In this document: positions 7,995-16,874 of the stretch, one piece after another | How positions within the stretch are numbered: position 1 is the first letter of the stretch | Layout of the letters: each line of letters starts with the position of its first letter | Assembly: GCF_029688845.1 (NCBI RefSeq) | Contig: NZ_JARUKW010000001.1 | Span: 372,001-436,000, forward strand | Direction: 5' to 3' | Origin: Natronococcus sp. A-GB1 | GTDB taxonomy: Archaea > Halobacteriota > Halobacteria > Halobacteriales > Natrialbaceae | Length of the DNA stretch: 64,000 nt | The notes under the pieces: model-generated | The model's input: the letters and a program-made list of their open reading frames with translations, nothing else | Database searches by the model: none | What the model was told of the DNA's origin: nothing | Translations under genes and position numbers: made by a program

Positions 7995-8792
7995 TTACCG
8001 GAGGAACGCGGTGATCGCTTCGGTGAAATCCGTTCTTCGCTCTTCGAACGCTCCGTGTCCGGTGCCCTCGAGGATTCGGGTGGTGGCGTTCGGAATCGTC
8101 CCTCCCATCGATCGAAGGTCGTCAGCATCGAAGAGGGCGTCCAGTTCACCACCGAGAACCAGGGTTTCAGGTTCGATCGACGAGAGGACTGCGGTCGAGT
8201 CGTGATTGAGACAAGCCTGCGCCGACGTGACGAAATCGCTCGGATATGGTGGTTGCCTCACGACCCCGGGAAGCTGTAGCAGCGTGCCGTAGGCAGCACG
8301 CGCTCCGGTCGACGAATACGTGGCTTCGACGGATCCGAGGTAGACCTCGCTCCATCGCCCCTCGAGCGCGCTGTCGAGCCACTTCGAAACGTGCTCGGCT
8401 CCCGACTCGCTCAGGTGTGGCCCCGCAAGGGACACGACGAGTTTCTGTACGTTGGCGGGGTGATCGCTACCGAGGTACTGGGCGATAAGCCCGCCCATCG
8501 ACATGCCGAGGACGGCCGCCTGACCGATCTCTTCCAGTACCGCCGCGTAGTTTGCAGCGAGCTTGCGGGTCGTCGTATCGTCCGGAAGCTCCCGTGGGCG
8601 ACTGACGATGTAGACGTCGTAGTCGTCGGCGAACGCCCGCATGTAGTATCGCTTCAGCAGCAGTCGAGTAAATCGAGACGTCTCGTCGCCCTGCAGCGAA
8701 TCACTCAACCCGGGAATGATAACCAGCGGTTGGTCGCCGTTTCCGAAGCGGACGGTTGGATGGCCGGCGATACGGCCCTCGAATTCAGCCAT
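7995..8792 (-). CDS. Alpha/beta fold hydrolase
   Basis: 265 residues. The oxyanion segment IIPGLSDS is near 25-32, the nucleophile elbow is G-M-S-M-G with Ser98, the acid Asp is in LGGELDALFD, and the His is in EGTGHGAFEE, giving the full lipase/esterase-type triad. No signal peptide, so cytoplasmic. Substrate unknown; homologues include haloperoxidases and small esterases. It stands alone between RNase HI and NurA. Confidence 0.85.
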   Translation of the reverse strand: MAEFEGRIAGHPTVRFGNGDQPLVIIPGLSDSLQGDETSRFTRLLLKRYYMRAFADDYDVYIVSRPRELPDDTTTRKLAANYAAVLEEIGQAAVLGMSMGGLIAQYLGSDHPANVQKLVVSLAGPHLSESGAEHVSKWLDSALEGRWSEVYLGSVEATYSSTGARAAYGTLLQLPGVVRQPPYPSDFVTSAQACLNHDSTAVLSSIEPETLVLGGELDALFDADDLRSMGGTIPNATTRILEGTGHGAFEERRTDFTEAITAFLR

Positions 8793-8836
8793 ACTGGTTG
8801 TCGTAGTAGATTGGAGTTATAGCTTCTAGAAGACGC

Positions 8837-10108
8837 TCAGTAGTCCTCGAGCCAGCGGTGCTCGTCGTAGCTGCGGTCCTGACTCGTCTCGAAACGGCTC
8901 TCGAGCGTTTCCCTGAGAGAGCGCTTCTCGGGGGCGCTGATCCGGGCGAGCTCGTCGGCCTTGCCGACGATCGTGGGCGGTCCGTGGGCGACGGCGACAT
9001 CTTGGAGCAGCTGGATCGCGAGCCGTTCGCGGGTCTCCCGGTCGCGGGTAACGGCGTAGGGCGCCTCGATCCGGTACAGCAGGTCGTCGCGGGGGTCGTA
9101 GACGACGAAGAATGTGACCTCGTACGCCTCCGGCGGCAGTTCGCGGTCGATCCCGAGCGCGTCGCCGTCGACCGAGAGCGGTCGGTCGACGCCGGCCCGC
9201 GAGCGAAACCAGTTCGTGTAGGTCAGCGCCGAGGTGTCCCGCTCCCAGCGCTCGCCATCGACGTCGTCGACGTACTCGCCGCGCTCGAGCAGCCGGGTGA
9301 ACATCGCCGCGTCGTTCGTCCAGGGGGCACTCGCGTCGGTCGTCTTCCGGACCGCCCGGGTGATCGCCTTCGTCGCCGGGTTCTTGACGAACCCGACGAG
9401 GGGGACGTCGCGCTCGACGAACCGCTCGACGAGCCGGACGTAGTTCTCGAGGACCGTCGTCGGTCGTGGGTCCTCGAGCAGGAAGTCGGCGAGGTCGGGG
9501 TGTTGGTCGGCCCAGCGAAGCAGCCCGCGCGGGTAGAGCGGCCCGTCGAGGACGAGCAGGTCCGACACCGCGTCGGCGTGCTCGTGAGCGTGTTCGCTCT
9601 CGGCGAGATAGAGCGCCAGTGCGTGGACGACGCCCTCGGCGAACCGATCCAGGCGGCCGATCCGGATCACCCGGCGCCTGCTCGTCTCCTCGTCGAAGCG
9701 ATCCCACTCCTCGTTGTCGACGCTTGCAGTCGCGTCGCTCGAGTGAACCGTCATCACCGCCGTTCGCGAGCGATGGAGCTCGAGGTCGCTGGGCGTCGCG
9801 CTCATCGCCGCCTGGGCGACGTCGATGACGAGACCGTTTTTGAACGTCGTCGGGTTGATCGTTCCCGCGTCGAGCCCGTGCTCGGTCGGGAACGGTCGCT
9901 CGGTCAGCGCGACGTCCTCGCAGTCGACCAGCCGGCGGGATCGTTCGTCGATCGGCTCGAGGACGACCCGGCCGTTTTGACGGAGCGGATCGAGGAACTC
10001 CTCCCAGACGGTCTCGGCGAAGGCCCGCCGGTCCCGCTCGTCCGCGCCGTGGTCGATCCGTCCCGCAAGTTCGGCGATCCCGTCGAAGTGGACCGGATCG
10101 AGGGTCAT
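8837..10108 (-). CDS. nurA: NurA domain 5'-3' nuclease
   Basis: 423 residues from the ATG at 10108; an ORF extension to 10135 is less likely. The NurA domain shows the conserved metal-binding Asp in NGLVIDVAQAAMSA (Asp96), LLVLDGPLYPRG, GFVKNPATKAITRAV, and the C-terminal YRIEAPY and QLLQDVA...GPPTIVGKADELARI blocks. NurA dimers dock onto HerA and resect DNA ends for homologous recombination. The HerA-like gene at 3817 is close by but not in the same operon. Confidence 0.88.
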   Translation of the reverse strand: MTLDPVHFDGIAELAGRIDHGADERDRRAFAETVWEEFLDPLRQNGRVVLEPIDERSRRLVDCEDVALTERPFPTEHGLDAGTINPTTFKNGLVIDVAQAAMSATPSDLELHRSRTAVMTVHSSDATASVDNEEWDRFDEETSRRRVIRIGRLDRFAEGVVHALALYLAESEHAHEHADAVSDLLVLDGPLYPRGLLRWADQHPDLADFLLEDPRPTTVLENYVRLVERFVERDVPLVGFVKNPATKAITRAVRKTTDASAPWTNDAAMFTRLLERGEYVDDVDGERWERDTSALTYTNWFRSRAGVDRPLSVDGDALGIDRELPPEAYEVTFFVVYDPRDDLLYRIEAPYAVTRDRETRERLAIQLLQDVAVAHGPPTIVGKADELARISAPEKRSLRETLESRFETSQDRSYDEHRWLEDY

Positions 10109-10208
10109 GGCAGTGACCTTTCGCCCCGCTTTCAAATATCTCGCGGTCGGCGCCGCGACGCTCGCCGACAGCGACAGCTAGTTACGGGAGGCCGCGCAGC
10201 CCTCGAGT

Positions 10209-11732
10209 ATGGACGCTGCGCTGATCATCCTCGACGGCTGGGGGCTCGGCGACGACACGGGACGCGACGCAGTAAAGGCGGCCGACACGCCGGTTTTCGA
10301 CCGCCTCTCGGAGGCGGGCGCCAGCGGCCGTCTCGAGGTCGCCGGCCGACGAGTTGGACTGCCGGACGGCCAGATGGGTAACAGCGAGGTCGGCCACCTC
10401 AACATCGGCGCCGGACGGGTCGTCTACCAGGAGTACACCCGCGTGTCGGACTCGATCGCCGACGGCTCCTTCCGCGAGAACGCCGCTATCCAGTCCGCTT
10501 TCGAACACGCTCGCGAGAACGACGGCCGAGTCCACTTCGTCGGTCTCGTCAGCGACGGCGGAGTCCACTCGGACCAGGAACACCTCCACGCGCTGATCGA
10601 GCTGGCCGGCGACCGCGAGGTCGAGGCCGTCACCCACGCGATCACCGACGGGCGGGACACCTCCCCGACCGGGGGTCGGGAGTACCTGGCCGAACTCGAG
10701 GACGTCGTCGACGAGCACGGCACCGGGGACGTCGCCACCGTCTCGGGTCGGTACTACGCGATGGACCGCGACCAGAACTGGGAGCGGACCAAGCGGGCCT
10801 ACGACGCGATCGTCGAGCGGGAGGCGAAGTACGAGGCCGAATCTGCCGTCGAAGTGGTCGAAGCGTCCTACGACCGGGGCGAGACCGACGAGTTCGTCGA
10901 TCCGACGGTGATAGCGGATCAGCCCGCCCTCGAGGACGGCGACTCGGTCGTCTGGTTCAACTTCCGGTCCGATCGCGCGCGCCAACTCACCCGGATGCTC
11001 GCGGACATCCGGCCCGAGGACTGGACCGACGAGATCGAGACCCACCCGCCGGACGTCGAGGTCGTCATGCTCACCCAGTACGACAAGACGTTCGACCTTC
11101 CCGTCGCCTACCCGCCGAACCAGCCCGAGAACGTGCTAGGGGAGGTGTTGGCCGATCACGGAAAAACCCAGCTCCGGATCGCCGAATCCGAGAAGTACGC
11201 CCACGTCACCTACTTCTTGAACGGCGGCCGCGAGATCGAGTTCGATGGCGAGATCAGGAGAATCGTCGAGAGCCCGGACGTCCCGACCTACGATCGTCAG
11301 CCCGAGATGAGCGCACCCGAAGTAACGGATACGGCGATCGACACGGTCGAGACCGACGATCCGGACGTGCTCGTGCTCAACTACGCTAACCCCGACATGG
11401 TCGGGCACACGGGCGACTACGAGGCCGCGATCGAGGCCGTCGAGGCCGTCGATACCCAGCTCGGGCGACTCGTCGACGCGCTCGAGGCCGCGGGGGCTCA
11501 CGTCCTCATCACGGCCGACCACGGCAACGCCGACGACATGGGCACCGAGGAGGAACCCCACACTGCCCACACCTACAACGAGGTGCCGTTCGTCTACCTC
11601 GCCCCCGACGGCACCGGCGGCGGACGGGCGGTTCGGGAGGGCGGCACCCTCGCCGACATCTCCCCGACGATCCTCGAGCTGATCGTGCTCGACCAGCCCC
11701 CGGAGATGACCGGCGAGCCGCTGCTCGAGTAG
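10209..11732 (+). CDS. gpmI: 2,3-bisphosphoglycerate-independent phosphoglycerate mutase
   Basis: 507 residues, full length for the bacterial-type iPGM (alkaline phosphatase superfamily), which converts 3- to 2-phosphoglycerate. Metal ligand Asp9 lies in IILDGWG and catalytic Ser59 in MGNSEVGHLNIGAG; the phosphatase insert and the metal-binding C-terminal NYANPDMVGHTGD and ITADHGNADDM segments are all present. GGGAGG lies upstream of the ATG as a possible Shine-Dalgarno site. Essential glycolysis/gluconeogenesis step. Confidence 0.97.
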   Translation: MDAALIILDGWGLGDDTGRDAVKAADTPVFDRLSEAGASGRLEVAGRRVGLPDGQMGNSEVGHLNIGAGRVVYQEYTRVSDSIADGSFRENAAIQSAFEHARENDGRVHFVGLVSDGGVHSDQEHLHALIELAGDREVEAVTHAITDGRDTSPTGGREYLAELEDVVDEHGTGDVATVSGRYYAMDRDQNWERTKRAYDAIVEREAKYEAESAVEVVEASYDRGETDEFVDPTVIADQPALEDGDSVVWFNFRSDRARQLTRMLADIRPEDWTDEIETHPPDVEVVMLTQYDKTFDLPVAYPPNQPENVLGEVLADHGKTQLRIAESEKYAHVTYFLNGGREIEFDGEIRRIVESPDVPTYDRQPEMSAPEVTDTAIDTVETDDPDVLVLNYANPDMVGHTGDYEAAIEAVEAVDTQLGRLVDALEAAGAHVLITADHGNADDMGTEEEPHTAHTYNEVPFVYLAPDGTGGGRAVREGGTLADISPTILELIVLDQPPEMTGEPLLE

Positions 11733-11822
11733 CCCTTTCTCTCCCCGAGCCGTTCACGTCCGTCGCTTTCCCGAACATAGTCGACTGGTGACTTTATTAG
11801 CTACGGGACAGAGGTCACAGCC

Positions 11823-13109
11823 ATGAGCGACGAGCAGGACGACCGACGGTTCGCAACGAACAGCGTCCACGCCGGCCACGACCCCGATCCGACGACGGGT
11901 GCGCGGGCGCCGCCGATCTACCAGACGACCTCCTACGAGTTCGACGACACCGACCACGCGGCCGCCCTCTTCGGCCTCGAGGAGTTCGGCAACATCTACT
12001 CACGGATCATGAACCCGACGAACGCGATGCTCGAGGAACGCATCGCGACCCTCGAGGGTGGCGTCGGCGCACTCGCCACCTCGTCGGGCATGGCCGCATT
12101 CGACCTCGCGACGTTCATCCTCGCGGACGTCGGCGACAACATCGTCTCCTCGTCGTCGCTGTACGGCGGCACCTACACCTACCTCACCCACACCGTCGCG
12201 AAACGCGGCATCGAGACGAAATTCGTCGACACGCTCGACTACGACGCCTACGCGGAGGCGATCGAGGACGACACCGCGTTCGTCCACCTCGAGACGATCG
12301 GCAACCCGGCGCTCGTGACGCCCGACATCGAGCGCATTGCGGACATCGCCCACGACCACGACGTGCCGCTGTTCGTCGACAACACGTTCGCGACGCCCTA
12401 TCTGTGCCGGCCGATCGAACACGGCGCCGACCTCGTCTGGAACTCGACGACGAAGTGGATCCACGGGGCGGGCTCGACCGTCGGCGGCGTGCTCGTCGAC
12501 GGCGGCACCTTCCCCTGGGACGAGGGCGACTACCCCGAACTCACCGAGCCGAATCCCGCCTATCACGGGATCGACTTCTACGAGACGTTCGGCGAGCAGG
12601 CGTTCGCCATCGCCGCCCGCACCCGCGGCCTGCGGGATCTGGGCAACCAGCAGTCGCCGTTCGACGCCTGGGTCACGCTGCAGAAACTCGAGTCCCTTCC
12701 GCTGCGAATGGAGAAACACTGCGAGAACGGGATGGCCGTCGCGGAGTACCTCGAGGGCCACCCCGAGGTCGACTGGGTCACCTATCCCGGCCTCGAGAGC
12801 CACGAAACCCACGAGCACGCCAGCGAGTATCTCGACGGCGGCTACGGCGGCATGATCACGTTCGGCCTCGAGGGCGGGTACGACGCCGCCGAGACCGTCT
12901 GTAACGAGGTCGACCTGACGAGCCTGCTGGCGAACGTCGGCGACGCGAAGACCCTGATCATCCACCCCGCGAGCACGACCCACCAGCAGCTCTCCGCGGA
13001 GGAGAAACTCGCCAGCGGAACCACCGACGACCTCGTCCGGCTCTCGGTCGGCATCGAGGACCCCGAAGACGTGATCGCCGACCTCGACCGGGCGATCGAG
13101 TCGATCTGA
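11823..13109 (+). CDS. metY: O-acetylhomoserine aminocarboxypropyltransferase (PLP enzyme)
   Basis: 428 residues of the Cys/Met metabolism PLP family, long form typical of MetY, which makes homocysteine from O-acetylhomoserine and sulfide. PLP Lys211 sits in NSTTKWIHGAGSTVGG, and YSRIMNPTNAMLEERIA and the C-terminal HPASTTHQQLS are family signatures. A CTTTATTA box about 27 bp upstream of the ATG predicts a leaderless mRNA. The homoserine acetyltransferase gene (metX), often next door in haloarchaea, is not downstream here. Confidence 0.93.
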   Translation: MSDEQDDRRFATNSVHAGHDPDPTTGARAPPIYQTTSYEFDDTDHAAALFGLEEFGNIYSRIMNPTNAMLEERIATLEGGVGALATSSGMAAFDLATFILADVGDNIVSSSSLYGGTYTYLTHTVAKRGIETKFVDTLDYDAYAEAIEDDTAFVHLETIGNPALVTPDIERIADIAHDHDVPLFVDNTFATPYLCRPIEHGADLVWNSTTKWIHGAGSTVGGVLVDGGTFPWDEGDYPELTEPNPAYHGIDFYETFGEQAFAIAARTRGLRDLGNQQSPFDAWVTLQKLESLPLRMEKHCENGMAVAEYLEGHPEVDWVTYPGLESHETHEHASEYLDGGYGGMITFGLEGGYDAAETVCNEVDLTSLLANVGDAKTLIIHPASTTHQQLSAEEKLASGTTDDLVRLSVGIEDPEDVIADLDRAIESI

Positions 13110-13354
13110 GTTCCACTCGAGCCCTCACCGGGGCGATCGAACGACGCAATACTTATCGTCCCTCCTGAACAACCGTTCGGTCAGTAGGAGCCGACCGACG
13201 GCGGTATCGGTCGGGGTCAGCGCGGAGAACCGATGTCGATCGTACTCGATCCACAGAAACGTACTCACGTGATTGGAATCCTGGAACGAACTGTCGGCGG
13301 GACCGACCTCACTTCGAAGCGTCCCCTGCGAGGGAACCCACAGCGGGGACGGCC

Positions 13355-14116
13355 ATGAGACGGACGATCGCGCGGCGACGAGCGGCGATCGAGGACGCGC
13401 TCCGGACGCACCTGCCCGAGGCGGGTGCGTTCGATCGCTCCCCCGAGGAACTGCTCGAGCTCGGCCGGCCACGGATTCGCGGCCAAGTGTTTCTGGCGAT
13501 GGCCGACGGGCTCGGCGACGAGCGTCCGCTCGAGGAACTGGTGCCGATCGCCGCGTCGCTGGAGCTCGTCTCGCTGCAGGTGCGTCTCCACCGCAGCGCC
13601 GCCGAGTACGGCCGACGGACCGGCCACAGGCCGACGGACGACGTTCTACTCGGGGATCTCCTCGAGTCGAAGGCGTTCGCGCTGACGGCGAGGTTCGACG
13701 CCGAGCCGGCGCTTGTCGAACGCTGTCTCGAGACGCTGGCCGAGGCAACGCGAGCCGTCCAGGAGGGGGAAGCGTCGCTTGCGTCCGAGCCGCAGTCGGC
13801 GGTTCTCGAGACCGACGCGGTTCGCCGGATCGGTTCGCTGACGGGCTGTGCGGTCGAACTCGCGGCGCTTCTCACTGACGTCGAGCCGCGGAGGGAGCTG
13901 GCACAGCACGGTAGCGCGCTCGGCTACTGCGTCCGCTCTCGTCGGTCCGGAAACGGCGTTTCGACCGACCGACGGCGCTGTCCGCCGGACCGCTCGCAGT
14001 GGATCGAGCCGATCGTCGAGTGCTGTCCGCCGGATTCGAAAGCGGCGGTTCGGACGCAGCTATCGGCGGTTCTCGAGGCCAGCATCGACCGGGAGTCGGC
14101 CGATCCGATCGCGTAG
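13355..14116 (+). CDS. Polyprenyl-synthetase-like protein lacking the catalytic Asp motifs
   Basis: 253 residues, Arg-rich N-terminus, all-helical prediction. IAASLELVSLQVRLHRSAAEY and DDVLLGDLLESKAFALTARF align in style with helices C-D of trans-prenyltransferases, where the first Asp-rich motif should follow. Neither DDxxD motif is present, and the protein is about 80 residues shorter than active enzymes. I read it as a diverged, probably non-catalytic isoprenoid-synthase-fold protein; this is inference. Between metY and a small membrane protein, with no operon partner. Confidence 0.5.
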   Translation: MRRTIARRRAAIEDALRTHLPEAGAFDRSPEELLELGRPRIRGQVFLAMADGLGDERPLEELVPIAASLELVSLQVRLHRSAAEYGRRTGHRPTDDVLLGDLLESKAFALTARFDAEPALVERCLETLAEATRAVQEGEASLASEPQSAVLETDAVRRIGSLTGCAVELAALLTDVEPRRELAQHGSALGYCVRSRRSGNGVSTDRRRCPPDRSQWIEPIVECCPPDSKAAVRTQLSAVLEASIDRESADPIA

Positions 14117-14181
14117 CTCCCGTTGTCCGGGCGATTTCTGCGCTCGCTATCGAGCACGACCGACGCCGCCCGCCGATCCTG

Positions 14182-14195
14182 ACTGAACGGTCAGT
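14182..14195 (+). promoter_or_regulatory. Inverted repeat overlapping the promoter of the small membrane protein
   Basis: ACTGA-N4-TCAGT directly abuts the TATA box TTTATATA (14195-14202), at the BRE position. The start ATG at 14229 is 27 bp further on. The dyad is of the size bound by TetR proteins, and a TetR gene lies convergently next to the target. Confidence 0.45.
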
Positions 14196-14228
14196 TTATA
14201 TACCTTCGGCGCGAAGGACGAACGTTTC

Positions 14229-14477
14229 ATGAGCAACTCGAAGGCGAGTCTCTCGGACGACCTCAGGCGCGCACACGACGAGTCGAAGTTCCACGTCTGG
14301 AACGGTATCGGTGCGGCGATCGCCTCGCTGTTCGTGCCGCTGCTCGGTGCGCTTGCGGCCTACAGCGGGTACAACCTGGTTCGGATCATGGAACGACGGT
14401 GGGTCGGCGTCATGATCGGCGTCCTCGGCGCCGTCAACTTCCTCATGTGGGTGGTCTGGCTGCTGTTCGTGTTCTAA
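14229..14477 (+). CDS. Small two-helix membrane protein
   Basis: 82 residues: a hydrophilic N-terminus (SNSKASLSDDLRRAHDESKFHVWN) followed by two membrane segments, about 26-48 (GIGAAIASLFVPLLGALAAYSG) and 57-82 (VGVMIGVLGAVNFLMWVVWLLFVF). Promoter TTTATATA 27-34 bp upstream indicates a leaderless mRNA. Function unknown. A palindrome on the promoter and a convergent TetR gene suggest regulated expression. Confidence 0.7.
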   Translation: MSNSKASLSDDLRRAHDESKFHVWNGIGAAIASLFVPLLGALAAYSGYNLVRIMERRWVGVMIGVLGAVNFLMWVVWLLFVF

Positions 14478-14519
14478 GGGGCGGCTCCGAGCGCTCCGTC
14501 GAATACGGCACGGTCCGCC

Positions 14520-15149
14520 TTACTCGGACTCGAGCAGCCAGCGGTCGATGCGGTCGTGGAGGGTCTCCTTGTTCCGTTCGATGAGCGCTCGGTCCTCCAG
14601 GGTGACGCCCCGTTCCATGATGCCGTAGATCGTCGAGAAGAGGAGTTCGGCCTCCCGTTCGGGGTCGACGTCGGCGAACCGATCCTCGTCGACGCCTCGA
14701 CGGACCGTCTCGGTCAGCGCCTCGAGGATGATCTCGTCCGAACGCTCGATCTGCTCGTGGTAGGACTGATTGTGCGGGGCCTGCGACCGAATCTCGAAGA
14801 ACGCCCGCCGGAATCGGAGCGACTCGTCGTCCATCTCCGCGGGCAGCAGCCGGTCGATCAGGGCCAGTAGCTGTTCGTGCGGGTCGTCGTAGGGGTCCTC
14901 GACGAGCGTCGCCTCGAGGCGCTCACAGAGGTGAGCGAAGAAGTCGTTGAGGATCTCCTCCTTGCTCTCGTAGTGGTAGTACAGCAGGGACTTGCTCTTC
15001 TCGAACTCGGCGGCGATCTCGGACATCGTCGTCGCGGGGTAGCCGTTGTGTGACAGCGCCCGGTACACCGCATCCATGATCGCCGCGGTCGTCTCGTCGA
15101 GATCCTCGCCGAGCGTCGTCGACCGTTCCTCGCCGGAGGTTCCGCCCAT
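14520..15149 (-). CDS. TetR/AcrR family transcriptional regulator
   Basis: 209 residues from the ATG at 15149; an upstream ATG at 15173 would put translation inside the promoter region. N-terminal TetR HTH: AIMDAVYRALSHNGYPATTMSEIAAEFEKSKSLLYYHYESKEEILNDF about residues 22-70. The C-terminal helices form the ligand/dimer domain. In RC, TATTTATGG lies about 20-28 bp upstream of the start. Ligand unknown; possible targets are itself and the convergent membrane-protein gene, whose promoter carries a matching-size palindrome. Confidence 0.88.
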   Translation of the reverse strand: MGGTSGEERSTTLGEDLDETTAAIMDAVYRALSHNGYPATTMSEIAAEFEKSKSLLYYHYESKEEILNDFFAHLCERLEATLVEDPYDDPHEQLLALIDRLLPAEMDDESLRFRRAFFEIRSQAPHNQSYHEQIERSDEIILEALTETVRRGVDEDRFADVDPEREAELLFSTIYGIMERGVTLEDRALIERNKETLHDRIDRWLLESE

Positions 15150-15307
15150 AGCGAACGATCGTCTATGGCCCATAAATACTTCAGGATCTCTCGTTGCGGC
15201 TTCGGAGCGTTGCGGCGGTTCAGTGCCGTCTCGCCGGTATCAGATCGTCGTGACTCTCAGGAGAGAGACGACAATTGTTAACACCGATGTAGCGCAAACT
15301 CCAGTCT

Positions 15308-16306
15308 ATGTCGGACGCCGCCGCGGTGCTCACCCGGCTGCGGTCGGCCTCGTCGCTTACCGTGGTCTGTCACGACGATCCGGATCCGGACTCGCTGGCG
15401 TCGGCGATCGCCCTCGAGTCGCTCGCTCGAGCCCGCGGCGTCGACACCGTTGACATCTTGTACGGTGGGACGATCGTCCACCAGCAAAACCGCGCGTTTG
15501 TCGAACTGTTCGACGTCACGCCACAGCGCTACAGCGACGCGAAACTCGGGGCGAACGACATCGTCGCGTTCGTCGACCACTCGGTTCCCGGCGACCACAA
15601 CCCGGTTCCGCCCGAGGAGACGATCGACATCGTGATCGATCACCACCCCGCGGACGGTCCGATCCCGGCCGACATCGTCGACGTCCGCGAGTCCTACGGG
15701 GCGACGGCGACGATCCTCGCGGAGTACTTTCGGGAGTCGGCGACCGAGCCCACGCCGCGGATCGCCTCCGCGCTTCTCTTTGGGATCCACCGGGAACGGC
15801 TCGACTTCTATCGCCAGCCGACCGACCGGGAGTACGCGGTCGCCGACTACCTCCACGAGCGGTCGGATCCAAGCCGGCTTCGCGAGCTGTACGGCGTGTC
15901 CTTTCTTCCCGACAGCGTCGACGCGTTCGGCGACGTGATCCACAACCGGGTTCGGTGGGGTTCCTGTCTGGCCTCCTGTATCGGCCGGCTGGAGAACAGG
16001 GTCGCCCTGGCCCAGGGGGCCGACTTCCTCCTGAACATCGACGGCGTCGACACCGTTCTCGTCTGCGGGATCATCCGCGAGGAGATCCACCTGAGCGGAC
16101 GGACGAACAGACCGGATCTCGATCTCGGCGAAACACTCATCGAACTGTTCGCCGACCGAGGGAACGTCGGCGGCCACGACGACATGGCCGGGGGGCAGCT
16201 TCCGCTCACCCCCGTCGCGGGAACGGCCGAGGAGGAGGCGGTGCTCGTCGACCGAGTTCGAGACCGGATCGGCCGCGAGTTTCTCGAGGCGGTCTCGAAC
16301 ACCTGA
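15308..16306 (+). CDS. DHH family phosphoesterase (NrnA/RecJ-like)
   Basis: 332 residues. The DHH domain has HDDPDPDSLASAIAL (motif I, near 22), VDHSVPGDHN (motif II) and IDHHPADG (motif III DHH, Asp-His-His). The C-terminal DHHA1 domain ends in GNVGGHDDMAGGQLP with the family GGHxxxAGG motif. Members hydrolyse short oligonucleotides, pAp or cyclic dinucleotide products using Mn2+. An N-terminal TrkA-N domain, seen in many haloarchaeal paralogues, is absent. Divergent from the TetR gene. Confidence 0.88.
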   Translation: MSDAAAVLTRLRSASSLTVVCHDDPDPDSLASAIALESLARARGVDTVDILYGGTIVHQQNRAFVELFDVTPQRYSDAKLGANDIVAFVDHSVPGDHNPVPPEETIDIVIDHHPADGPIPADIVDVRESYGATATILAEYFRESATEPTPRIASALLFGIHRERLDFYRQPTDREYAVADYLHERSDPSRLRELYGVSFLPDSVDAFGDVIHNRVRWGSCLASCIGRLENRVALAQGADFLLNIDGVDTVLVCGIIREEIHLSGRTNRPDLDLGETLIELFADRGNVGGHDDMAGGQLPLTPVAGTAEEEAVLVDRVRDRIGREFLEAVSNT

Positions 16307-16345
16307 CTTCCTCCCACGACTGAAGTCGTGGGCTTTCTCCTCGAA
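16301..16345 (+). mobile_element. Solitary IS200/IS605-type end hairpin
   Basis: A perfect 8-bp stem, CCCACGAC-TGAA-GTCGTGGG (16313-16332), is flanked by CTTCCT and CTTTCTCC. In haloarchaea this arrangement is the subterminal right-end hairpin of IS200/IS605/IS1341 (TnpB) elements. No tnpA or tnpB is present, so this is a relic or a minimal element. It lies just after the DHH gene stop, where it could also terminate transcription. Confidence 0.6.
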
Positions 16346-16484
16346 TCTCCGTAATCAGGAGCTACGATCTCCGGCCTCGGTCGAAACCACTGCTTACAGC
16401 CGCTCCGGGCGCGGTCCCGGATCACCTCTCCGGATCCTGTCACCAGCCCCCGGGGTTAAGGTATCGGACGTTCACTGCTCGGAT

Positions 16485-16874
16485 ATGGCAACGGGGCTCC
16501 TCAACGCGGAGATCGCGGACCAGATCGAAACGACCTGCAGAACGGCGATCGGCGACAGTCTCCGCTCGGTCACCTACTTCACGCGGGACGACTACGAGCA
16601 GCTGTACCTCCGGGAGGATCTCGAGCGCGACGCCGACCTCTCGACGTTCATCGGTCACGAGTGGCGCGGATTCAAAACGGCCCAGACGGCCTACCAGCAG
16701 TCCGAGCTCGGTGATTACAACTACACGATCCGCGTGTTCGACAACGGCTTTCTGATCCGGGTCACGAGCGACAGGGAGGGCGTGTTCGTCACCACCGATG
16801 GGCTCACGATCAAGGACTTCGAGGAGGTCGCAACCGCGGTCGAGACGGTTCTCAGCGATCGCGCGATCCAGTAG
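16485..16874 (+). CDS. Conserved haloarchaeal protein (DUF7522-like)
   Basis: 129 residues; ATG at 16485 about 27 bp after GTTAAGGTAT, so leaderless. Distinctive segment: SVTYFTRDDYEQLYLREDLE at 29-48, then FIGHEWRGFKTAQTAYQQSELGDYNYTIRVFDNGFLIRV. The family, remembered as DUF7522, is widespread in haloarchaea and of unknown function; the alpha/beta pattern fits a small sensor or adaptor. Its last 23 bp overlap the end of an antisense short ORF. Confidence 0.75.
   Translation: MATGLLNAEIADQIETTCRTAIGDSLRSVTYFTRDDYEQLYLREDLERDADLSTFIGHEWRGFKTAQTAYQQSELGDYNYTIRVFDNGFLIRVTSDREGVFVTTDGLTIKDFEEVATAVETVLSDRAIQ

Noticed and set aside
12000-12983. 327-codon minus-strand frame inside metY.
   Set aside because: Antisense shadow; the plus-strand frame has all PLP-enzyme motifs.
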